A DNA stretch of 7,589 nt from positions 1-7,589 of the forward strand of contig CAMLSF010000170.1 of assembly GCA_946482615.1 (NCBI GenBank), read 5' to 3'. The DNA is from an uncultured Chromatiaceae bacterium (GTDB lineage: Bacteria > Pseudomonadota > Gammaproteobacteria > Enterobacterales > Alteromonadaceae). Numbering within the stretch: the stretch's first letter is position 1; each line of letters opens with the position of its first letter. The position numbers and the translations under genes are program-made. Shown in pieces: positions 1-6,476 of this stretch. Below the pieces are notes generated by a model, which saw only the letters and a list, made by a program, of their open reading frames with translations, was not told where the DNA came from and made no database searches.

Positions 1-3000
1 CGCTGGCATAGGTTTGGCGAATAAATAGCCCTGAATGAGATAACACTGGCGGCTGCTGAAAAAGGCCAGTTGTTGTTCGGTTTCGACCCCTTCAGCGACA
101 CAACTCATGCCTAAGCTGCCTGCCATCGATAAAATCGCTTCGATAATGGTTTCATCGTCCGGGTCTATGCCTATGTCTTTAACAAAGCTGCGGTCAATTT
201 TAATGGCGTCTATCGGCAATTCTTTTAAATATTTAAGCGACGAATAACCTGTACCAAAGTCGTCCAGCGCCAGCTGAATACCCAGCTGATTCAGCGCCAG
301 CATAGTGGTAATAGCTTTTTCGTGATCCCGCATCAGGGCGCTTTCTGTCACTTCAAACCTCAGGCAGGAAGGCGGCAACTGGTACTTAGTCAGCAGCTTT
401 TCGGTATGCTCTGCCAACGACAGTTGTTCTAAATGGCTGGTGGATAAATTCACCGATAAATACAAATCTAAACCCGCCTGCCGCCATTGCTGTAAATCCA
501 CCAAAGCCCGTTCCAGTAAAGATAAAGTCATAGGAATGATCAGACGCAAATCTTCCGCCATAGGAATAAATTCGGTTGGCGGGATCAGAGAGTTTTTATG
601 ACTCCAGCGCATCAGCACTTCTACTCCAATCACCGACTGGCTGCGGCAATCCACTATCGGCTGGTAGTAGTTAATAAACTCGCCGTCTTTAAAGGCTTGG
701 CGCAACTGAGTTTCTTTCGCCAATTGCATATGGGCTTTTTCGTTCATTTCGGCAATAAAAAACTGGAAGTTATTGCGGCCTAAATCTTTGGCATAGTACA
801 TGGCCACGTCCGCATGTTTGAGCAGGGCGTTGGCGTCAAGCGCATCGTCCGGGTAAACTGCTATACCAATGCTGGGTGATACGCTGACCGTATGGGTGCC
901 CAACTGCATAGGTTCACCAATAGACTGCAACATTTTGCGCGCCACATGGCTGATATTATCGTCGTTTTTATAGCTCTCCAGCAGCACAACAAATTCATCA
1001 CCACCCAGCCGCGCTATAGTGTCGGTTTCTCTTAAAGTAGTACGCAAGCGCTTTGCCACTTCCTGCAGCAGTTGGTCGCCGACATCGTGACCCAGCGAAT
1101 CGTTCACCTGTTTAAATTTATCGAGGTCGATAAAACACAAAGCCAGAGATTTTTTCGCGCGTTTGGCTTGCTCGATGCCATGCTGAATACGGTCCATCAG
1201 TAAAGTGCGGTTAGGTAAGCCTGTCAGCGAGTCGTAGCTGGCCAAATAACGTAATTCTTCTTCTGCGACTTTTTGCGCTGTGATGTCAGTAAACACCAGC
1301 ACAAAAAACTCGACTTTATCTATATCGCCAATAGCGCTGATATTAATAAGGGTAGGGCGCTCTTTGCCATCCGGTGTATGCACCAGTTCTTCACCTTGCC
1401 AGTGCTGGTTGACAGTTAAACCACGTAATAACGAGGTGTAAAAACGACGACGTTGCAAACTGATGCCCAAATGATGGGTTTTAGGACTGACCAGATACTG
1501 ATCAACTGAGCCAAACACATCGGCAAAAGACTGGTTGGCCGCAATTACCCGTTGATTGGCATCTAAAATCACTACCCAATCCCGGGTTTGCTGGAAAGCT
1601 TCCCCAAATAACCTGGCTTTTTCCTGATTCGCTCTGGTTTCAGTAATGTTACTAAAGGTGCCTATCACCCGTTCTGGTTGGCCTTCTTCATCCACTTCCG
1701 CCACTTTGCCTATATCACGGAACCACAACCACTTGCCATTTTTGTGCTGCATTCTGTAGGTGTGATCAAAGGTTTTATCCGGTGTTTGCATCAGCTTTTG
1801 CCAGGCCTGCTGGTAAGCCTCTTTATCTTCCGGATGCACTAATGACAGATGCTGGGTCATAGCCAGCGGGTTCAGAGCTTCCTGATAACCCAGCATGCTG
1901 TATATACGGGATGCAAACATAATGTTTTTACGGGCATGCCATTCCCAGGCTCCGCTGTCTATCGAGTCCAATGCTTGTTTTAAGCGTTGTTCACTGGCGG
2001 TCACTTTGGTGTGGGCCACTTTCAGCATACGCTGTTGTTTTTGTCGGGTACGCAGGTAAAACAGCAGAATAATCAGGCTGACAGACGCATAAGCCATATA
2101 AGCCCAATGACTCAGCCATGGCGCTGGTTGAACCTGTAGTCGTAACGTCGCGACTTCACTTTCAAGGCCTGTCACCGGGGATACAGCCACCACGTTAAAC
2201 TGGTAATTACCCGGGGTTAGCTGCGGAAACATCACTGAACTGGCACTTTGCTCCGGAAACACCAGACGCTGCGGACCGTCCAGCCAGTAACGGTAACGCA
2301 TTTTAGCGCTGTCACGGAAGTTCAGGCTGGAATAACTGATGGTTAAACCCTGACTGTCATAAGGTAAGGTAAAAAGCTGGCCTGATAAGTCAGTGAGTGG
2401 GCTTTCAATGGGGGATGACAATAAATCCAACTGAGTAATCACAATACGGGGTTTACGTCTGGGTTCAGTCAAAGCCACCGGAGACAACAGGTTCAGGCCT
2501 CGTATTGAGCCAAAAGCCATGTCGCCATTACTTAAACTTTCACTGCTTTGAACAATAAATTCGTTACTGGTTAAACCATCTTTTTTACTGAATTGTTCAA
2601 TATGCAAAGTATCGACATTTAACGAAGATACCCCATGCAGGCTGGAAAACCAGATATGCCCCAGTTGATCACTGTTGATGGCATAAACAACATTGGTATT
2701 GAGTTTATTTTTGCTATGAAAATGATGTTTCAGTTGCATAGTACTGGCATCAAAAGCCAGCAAGCCAATATCTGAGGCACTAAACCACAGCGTATTGTTT
2801 TTATCCAGCGCCATCTTGTCAGCAAAACGCATACTAAAAGCCGGGTTTACTTCAGCCTGATACAACAGTTTTAACTCTGCTGTTTTTTCATTAAACAACC
2901 AGAGTTTTTCATAAGCCGATAACACCAGCCAATCCGGCTGACCAGGCCATTTGCCTAAAATAATCCGCACATCAATGGCAGGTAGTTTTTGATTTAATTC

Positions 3001-4461
3001 TGTAATTTCTTCAACCTGGCCTGAACTGGGGTGATAACGATAAAAACTCTGGTTGGTCAGCAGATAAAAGGGCTGTTGTTGATTCAGCCAGCTGCCCGGA
3101 CGTGCATCGTCCAGCACTGATTTCTGACTTGGATCAAGCAGTGCTGGTGCTTGCAGTGCTTTGTTCTGAACAGAGAAATAACTCAAACCACTGGAAGAGA
3201 GAAACCATAAATCCCCGTTGTTGTTCATCGAAAGATTCATGATGGTACTGGTATGCCATACAGCTTTTGGATCAGGATTCACCAGATAGTTTTGCACCTG
3301 CTGAGTTTTGAGATTTAATAAATTCAGGCCATTACGGGTACCAAGCCAAAGCTCTTCTGCATTTTTTTCCACGATAGAAATGATTTTGTCATTACTTAAG
3401 GCTCCGGCACCGGTTTGGCTGAAGTTACGAATGGCTTTGCTACGCGGATGCCAATAATAAGCTCCATCAAAACGACTGCCGAGCCAGTAGCCGCCCTGAC
3501 CATCCTCTTGCACAGCCACCACATTATCGTCGGATAAATTAAAATTGCTTTCACTGAATTTCAGCAGCAGTTCTGTGCTGTTGGGCTCAGCTGTGTAACG
3601 CAATAACCCTCTTTCTGTTCCTATTAACAGATGATCCGGCTGAACCTGAATTTGCCAGACATTAGGGCCAGCAATCAGCTCTTTGCTCGCTGGGGCTTGC
3701 CCTGTTTGCAGAAATTGTGTGATTTCTTCCAGTTGCAGTTGATACAAACCTTCAACTGTACCAATCAGAAGCTGGCTTTGGTTTAATTGCAAAGCTTTGA
3801 CATGGCGCTGATAGGCGGAGCTTTGTCCTTGTGGTAAATGCGGGACCAGACTAAGTTGTTTAGTTGTTTTGTCGTACAGCACTAAACCATGACTTGTGCC
3901 CAATAAGATCCAATTTTGAGCATTAAGCACAGTACGAATAAGAGTATCCGGCAAACCTATATCTGCTAATTTCGCGACCAGCCTCAGTTGCTTGCTGTCT
4001 GTTTGATAAATGTACAGGTCTGTTCTGCTACTGAGCAACAGATCGTTGTTGTCAGCCTGAGCCAAACTAATAAAGCGGTTTTGTAACGTCATTGCACCAG
4101 GCAAAGAGGTGTGAAAAAACAGCTTGGCTTTCACCGGATCAAAGCTATACAAACCAGAACGGGGCGCTAATGCCCACAAGCGCTGTTTTTTATCCAGCAG
4201 TAATTGGGTATAGGCCAGACTCTGTAATTGGGGGGAGTCTGCGCCTATTAACAGGTTTTTATAACCATCAAAGCGGTTCAAACCTGCATCTGTCGCTATC
4301 CATAAAAAGCCCTGGCGGTCGAGCAATAAATCATTGACCGAGCCCTGCGATAAGTTTTGATCGGGAGTCAGAGGTTGCAATAGCGTTCCCGCCAAAACAG
4401 ATTGGCAGCAGCAAAGCAGAAACAGGCCGCAAACATAGCGCAGTGTGGCTAAAACAGGCAA
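1..4461 (-). CDS. Periplasmic beta-propeller sensor with Y_Y_Y, PAS-PAS, GGDEF and EAL domains (bifunctional c-di-GMP enzyme), 3'-partial
   Basis: The frame is open for 1487 codons and runs off the left edge; it ends in the QGYLF-xKPMP tail typical of EAL domains, so only a few residues are missing. Residues 1-24 form a signal peptide. Reg_prop-type blades follow from about 40 to 660 (LWIATDAGLNRFDG at 53, LLIGTVEGL near 231, LWLGTRNGLNLLNL at 371, GSIRGLNLLSP near 651). A Y_Y_Y domain lies at about 706-778, one membrane helix at 783-803, then a short coiled linker. PAS domains lie near 828-945 and 953-1066. GGDEF (1153-1157) is intact and preceded by an RETD inhibitory site (1144-1147). The EAL domain reads EVLMR (1281), VNLS (1337), FEVTE (1369), DDFGTGYS (1400), KIDRSF (1421) and AEGVET (1456), so the metal and catalytic residues are present. 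Inference: a periplasmic ligand controls synthesis or breakdown of c-di-GMP in the cytoplasm. The ligand cannot be told from the sequence. The domain calls are strong; the net activity is unknown. Confidence 0.93.
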   Translation of the reverse strand, partial: MPVLATLRYVCGLFLLCCCQSVLAGTLLQPLTPDQNLSQGSVNDLLLDRQGFLWIATDAGLNRFDGYKNLLIGADSPQLQSLAYTQLLLDKKQRLWALAPRSGLYSFDPVKAKLFFHTSLPGAMTLQNRFISLAQADNNDLLLSSRTDLYIYQTDSKQLRLVAKLADIGLPDTLIRTVLNAQNWILLGTSHGLVLYDKTTKQLSLVPHLPQGQSSAYQRHVKALQLNQSQLLIGTVEGLYQLQLEEITQFLQTGQAPASKELIAGPNVWQIQVQPDHLLIGTERGLLRYTAEPNSTELLLKFSESNFNLSDDNVVAVQEDGQGGYWLGSRFDGAYYWHPRSKAIRNFSQTGAGALSNDKIISIVEKNAEELWLGTRNGLNLLNLKTQQVQNYLVNPDPKAVWHTSTIMNLSMNNNGDLWFLSSSGLSYFSVQNKALQAPALLDPSQKSVLDDARPGSWLNQQQPFYLLTNQSFYRYHPSSGQVEEITELNQKLPAIDVRIILGKWPGQPDWLVLSAYEKLWLFNEKTAELKLLYQAEVNPAFSMRFADKMALDKNNTLWFSASDIGLLAFDASTMQLKHHFHSKNKLNTNVVYAINSDQLGHIWFSSLHGVSSLNVDTLHIEQFSKKDGLTSNEFIVQSSESLSNGDMAFGSIRGLNLLSPVALTEPRRKPRIVITQLDLLSSPIESPLTDLSGQLFTLPYDSQGLTISYSSLNFRDSAKMRYRYWLDGPQRLVFPEQSASSVMFPQLTPGNYQFNVVAVSPVTGLESEVATLRLQVQPAPWLSHWAYMAYASVSLIILLFYLRTRQKQQRMLKVAHTKVTASEQRLKQALDSIDSGAWEWHARKNIMFASRIYSMLGYQEALNPLAMTQHLSLVHPEDKEAYQQAWQKLMQTPDKTFDHTYRMQHKNGKWLWFRDIGKVAEVDEEGQPERVIGTFSNITETRANQEKARLFGEAFQQTRDWVVILDANQRVIAANQSFADVFGSVDQYLVSPKTHHLGISLQRRRFYTSLLRGLTVNQHWQGEELVHTPDGKERPTLINISAIGDIDKVEFFVLVFTDITAQKVAEEELRYLASYDSLTGLPNRTLLMDRIQHGIEQAKRAKKSLALCFIDLDKFKQVNDSLGHDVGDQLLQEVAKRLRTTLRETDTIARLGGDEFVVLLESYKNDDNISHVARKMLQSIGEPMQLGTHTVSVSPSIGIAVYPDDALDANALLKHADVAMYYAKDLGRNNFQFFIAEMNEKAHMQLAKETQLRQAFKDGEFINYYQPIVDCRSQSVIGVEVLMRWSHKNSLIPPTEFIPMAEDLRLIIPMTLSLLERALVDLQQWRQAGLDLYLSVNLSTSHLEQLSLAEHTEKLLTKYQLPPSCLRFEVTESALMRDHEKAITTMLALNQLGIQLALDDFGTGYSSLKYLKELPIDAIKIDRSFVKDIGIDPDDETIIEAILSMAGSLGMSCVAEGVETEQQLAFFSSRQCYLIQGYLFAKPMPA

Positions 4462-4472
4462 AACGATTCCTC
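4459..4472 (-). promoter_or_regulatory. Ribosome binding site and TTG start of the sensor gene
   Basis: On the minus strand GAGGA (4468-4472) lies 6 nt before a TTG codon (4459-4461). An in-frame TGA overlaps this site (4471-4473), so the protein cannot start further upstream. No ATG or GTG occurs between that stop and the signal peptide. Starting at TTG gives PVLATLRYVCGLFLLCCCQS, then VLA-G, a good signal peptide with a plausible AxA-like cleavage site after residue 24. No proper lipobox is visible despite the three cysteines. Confidence 0.75.
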
Positions 4473-4484
4473 AGTAGGTCGGTT

Positions 4485-4511
4485 TTTATAGTTATACCCA
4501 AGTGACCTCAA
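4485..4511 (-). promoter_or_regulatory. Weak candidate promoter of the sensor gene
   Basis: On the minus strand TTGAGG (4506-4511) and TATAAA (4485-4490) are separated by 15 nt, shorter than the usual 17. A second -10-like TATAAC lies at 4491-4496 without a good -35. The TTGAGG box lies inside the MITE-like element at 4493-4565. If used, transcription would start shortly before the GAGGA ribosome site. The gene could equally be read through from cbiB. Confidence 0.25.
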
Positions 4512-4565
4512 TATGCGAGTTTCAAAGCCGCTGAATTCTGCATCTTGAAGTTCTTTGGGTTTATA
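4493..4565. repeat. MITE-like 73-bp element with imperfect terminal inverted repeats
   Basis: The left end reads TATACCCAAGTGACCTCAA then TATGC. The reverse complement of the right end reads TATAAACCCAAAGAACTTCA then AGATGC. Allowing a 2-nt gap after TATA, the two agree at most positions over about 24 bases, and both ends carry TATA. The core is only about 23 bp, so the element has no coding capacity. The CTTCAAG-ATGC part of the end also resembles ERIC ends, including the copy at the right edge of this window (CTTGAAGCTGC). It fills much of the gap between the cbiB-like gene and the sensor gene and can fold into a hairpin in either transcript. Copy number elsewhere is unknown. Confidence 0.6.
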
Positions 4566-4656
4566 GATATCTGCTGTAGAAGGTCTAGAAAATACAGTGA
4601 ATGGCCTGACAAAGTCCAGCATAGTTCCAAAGAATTTTACAAAAATTATCAGGCTA

Positions 4657-5616
4657 TTAATAAAGAACCCAAAGCGTTTGTAACAGGCTGAAAATAAATA
4701 CAATAAAGGCAGAGTACAACTGAAATTGCCTGTTGAGTCTGAGCGCATTCAACACATCTCTGACCTGGGGTAAATGATTAGGCCCCAAACGCTGACGCTG
4801 GTTTTTTTTCTGCTGGTAGATCACCGGGCCGGCCAGATTAATACGTAAAGCGGAAGCCAAAGCGCCAAGAATAAGCAAGTGAGGCAAGCACAGTTGCAAT
4901 GGCAAGGCTTGACGCCATTGGCGGAAAGCCCCTGTTATATCAGTCAGAAAAGCCAGCAGCAGGGCTGTGAGCAGGCTGGCAGGAAAGCTGGCCCATTGAG
5001 TCAACAACGAGGCTGGGCGACCAAAATACCGAAAGTTGTTTTGTTTATCGTTCCATTGCTGATTACACAAAAGCAGTAAGCGATAAGCGACAGCGGCTAA
5101 GCCACCGCCTATTAAAAACCAGAAACTGACACCGACCCATTGTTTGGCTGTGCGAAGCCATACCATCTCAATGTTCGCTTTGCATAAACCTGTGGTGCTC
5201 AAACTTTGGGTTTGACGCAATACCAAAGGTTGTAATAAGTCTTTGGCTCTGCTGTTTTGTTGTTGGCTGACAGCCAAAGCTATCTTATGGCTTTGCTGGC
5301 GGTAATAGACAAAATCCAGGCAAAAATACAGTAACAAGCCATCCAGCACCAGGGGCCAGTCGGATAACCAGTACAAAGGCGCCAGCAAAGCGAGGGTGGG
5401 TAAGATCACCAGAGCTAAAGCTAAGCTACCTGATATCAGTTGTTGGCTGGTGGCTCTGTGTGGATCCGGATGAACTTTGGCGGCGAGCTGTTTGGCAAAA
5501 ATGCGAAAAAAAGTTAAAGGCTGGTAATCCTGCGGCAATAACACCAGGCTGCCAAGCAACCAAATGCTTAGCAGCACCAGTGGATATACTGAAAGATCGT
5601 CCAGCCAATAGGGCAT
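4657..5616 (-). CDS. CbiB/CobD-superfamily (AmpE-related) integral membrane protein, mtnN-linked
   Basis: This 319-residue protein has hydrophobic segments near 10-28, 62-83, 85-105, 161-184, 210-228, 244-258 and 301-317. Its length and layout match CbiB, the inner-membrane adenosylcobinamide-phosphate synthase that attaches aminopropanol or its phosphate to cobyric acid. The C-terminal stretch ALRINLAGPVIY (256-267), then RLGPN and VRDVLNALRL, lines up with the CbiB pattern ALGIQLGGPNDY, WIGDAQ, DISRTIRL. However, the ETxAENxxDG motif of classical CbiB is replaced by IEMVWLRTAKQWVG (149-162), and the NTLDSMVGY region by LLLCNQQWND. That middle part looks more like AmpE, a related family. I infer a divergent member whose catalysis is uncertain; it may act in corrinoid salvage or do something else. 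The ATG directly follows the mtnN stop codon, and no strong ribosome site is visible, which suggests translational coupling. Databases probably call it CobD/CbiB. Confidence 0.8.
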   Translation of the reverse strand: MPYWLDDLSVYPLVLLSIWLLGSLVLLPQDYQPLTFFRIFAKQLAAKVHPDPHRATSQQLISGSLALALVILPTLALLAPLYWLSDWPLVLDGLLLYFCLDFVYYRQQSHKIALAVSQQQNSRAKDLLQPLVLRQTQSLSTTGLCKANIEMVWLRTAKQWVGVSFWFLIGGGLAAVAYRLLLLCNQQWNDKQNNFRYFGRPASLLTQWASFPASLLTALLLAFLTDITGAFRQWRQALPLQLCLPHLLILGALASALRINLAGPVIYQQKKNQRQRLGPNHLPQVRDVLNALRLNRQFQLYSAFIVFIFSLLQTLWVLY

Positions 5617-6330
5617 TTAGCTCAGCTGAACCGTTTTCAGGTTTTTCAAAAGTTCCAGCACCATGGCTGAACTGTTTTTTGAGGCGATTTCTAAATAAGC
5701 TTCAAAGGACGTTGGCGATTCTTTGCCTGCGATATCGCTTAAGCTGCGGATCACCACAAAAGGCGTGTTTAACTGATGACAAGCCTGAGCTATAGCGGCA
5801 CCTTCCATTTCTACAGCCAGCATAGTGGGGAAATCGGCACGGGTTTTGGCAATACGTTCAGGCTGACACATAAAGACGTCACCTGTGGTGATTAAGCCTT
5901 TTTTGGTTTTGCAAAAACCTAAGGTTGTGATGCTTTTTTCTGCCGCGCTGATTAAAGCAGGATGGGCGGTAAAAGCGGCTGGCATACGTGGCACCTGGCC
6001 AATTTCATAACCAAAAGCTGTCACGTCCACATCGTGATGCCGTACTTCGGACGAAATCACCACATCGCCTACATTTAATTCCGGGTCAAAACCACCGGCT
6101 GAACCCGTGTTGATCACACAGTCCGGTTTGAACTGACTGATTAATAAGGTAGTCGCGACAGCAGAAGCAACTTTGCCTATACCTGATTGCACTAATACCA
6201 CGTCGGTATCGGCCAGACGGCCCTGATAAAACTCATAATCGGCCAGTTTGACTGTGGTTATTCCACTTAATTGAGCTTTTAAAATTGCAATTTCCGGCTC
6301 CATAGCGCCGATAATACCCACAAGTTGCAT
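5617..6330 (-). CDS. mtnN: 5'-methylthioadenosine/S-adenosylhomocysteine nucleosidase
   Basis: This 237-residue protein cleaves the glycosidic bond of methylthioadenosine and S-adenosylhomocysteine in the cytoplasm, releasing adenine. It removes inhibitors of methylation and polyamine synthesis and feeds S-ribosylhomocysteine to LuxS where that is present. It matches E. coli MtnN (232 residues) from end to end: GIIGAMEPE with the acid-base Glu at 13, SGIGKVASA (49-57), NTGSAGG (74-80), the HHDVDVTAFGYE block (98-109), AVEMEGAAIA with Met175 and Glu176 that hold the ribose, and RSLSDIAG with catalytic Asp199. The ATG at 6330 has an AGAGGA site at 6338-6343, 7 nt upstream. An in-frame TTG at 6420 would add 30 residues foreign to the family and run through a hairpin, so I reject it. 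It is followed without a gap by the CbiB-like gene. Confidence 0.97.
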   Translation of the reverse strand: MQLVGIIGAMEPEIAILKAQLSGITTVKLADYEFYQGRLADTDVVLVQSGIGKVASAVATTLLISQFKPDCVINTGSAGGFDPELNVGDVVISSEVRHHDVDVTAFGYEIGQVPRMPAAFTAHPALISAAEKSITTLGFCKTKKGLITTGDVFMCQPERIAKTRADFPTMLAVEMEGAAIAQACHQLNTPFVVIRSLSDIAGKESPTSFEAYLEIASKNSSAMVLELLKNLKTVQLS

Positions 6331-6337
6331 CTGCCGA

Positions 6338-6343
6338 TCCTCT
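6338..6343 (-). promoter_or_regulatory. mtnN ribosome binding site
   Basis: AGAGGA on the minus strand, 7 nt before the ATG at 6330, fixes the mtnN start. It begins only a few bases after the strong hairpin at 6348-6381, so events at that hairpin could affect both transcription and ribosome access. Confidence 0.75.
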
Positions 6344-6345
6344 GT

Positions 6346-6381
6346 AAAAGAAAGGGCAGATGATACCATCTGCCCTTTCTT
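6346..6381 (-). terminator. Rho-independent terminator-like hairpin after pirin, inside the mtnN leader
   Basis: The arms AAGAAAGGGCAGATG (6348-6362) and its exact complement (6367-6381) pair over 15 bp around a 4-nt loop. On the minus strand the stem is followed by a U-rich run: the stem ends CCCTTTCTT and continues TT. This is a convincing intrinsic terminator for pirin transcripts. It can also form on the plus strand, with a poorer tail, but no plus-strand gene needs it. Only 17 nt separate it from the mtnN ATG, so any mtnN promoter must lie upstream of it, or initiation must occur within the hairpin. Confidence 0.8.
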
Positions 6382-6443
6382 AATTACACCCGAACAATAG
6401 AAGGATGGGGATAAATCCAACTTAGCACCGGATTGGAATTCAA

Positions 6444-6470
6444 GACGGGCGGGGATAAACCACCACCCCT
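6444..6470. repeat. REP-like GC-rich imperfect palindrome after pirin
   Basis: On the plus strand GACGGGCGGGGATAAA is followed by CCACCACCCCT. The arms GGG-GG-GG (6447-6454) and CC-CC-CCC (6460-6468) pair with one bulged base and one C/A mismatch, which becomes a G-U wobble in the minus-strand transcript. The loop is ATAAA. It begins 7 nt after the pirin TAA, a typical place for REP-type repeats, and has no U tail. The 9-mer GGGGATAAA recurs at 6407-6415, possibly a second degenerate unit. The family assignment is by appearance only. Confidence 0.5.
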
Positions 6471-6476
6471 ACATCA

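Noticed and set aside
598..783. A short plus-strand reading frame within the EAL/GGDEF coding region
   Set aside because: It lies wholly opposite strongly conserved coding sequence, and its product shows no recognisable domain.
4092..4337. An 81-residue plus-strand reading frame opposite the propeller repeats
   Set aside because: It is opposite clear Reg_prop coding sequence, with no convincing ribosome site or family resemblance.
4449..4748. A 99-residue minus-strand reading frame overlapping the end of the CbiB-like gene and the gap before the sensor gene
   Set aside because: Its first third overlaps the CbiB-like gene in another frame, it runs through the MITE-like repeat, and the translation resembles no family I know.
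4657..5616. Assignment of the membrane protein as AmpE
   Set aside because: The middle resembles AmpE, but the length and the C-terminal GGPxxY-like and following blocks fit CbiB better, and ampD is not adjacent.
5460..5795. A 111-residue plus-strand reading frame across the mtnN/CbiB-like junction
   Set aside because: It is antisense to two well-supported genes; the composition looks like a shadow frame.
6331..6420. A 30-residue N-terminal extension of MtnN from a TTG codon
   Set aside because: The extension has no counterpart in the family, passes through the terminator hairpin, and the ATG at 6330 has a good ribosome site.
6382..6476. A SAM or SAH riboswitch in the mtnN leader
   Set aside because: The space between pirin and the hairpin is about 95 nt and is partly taken by the REP-like palindrome; I could not find the conserved core of any known class.
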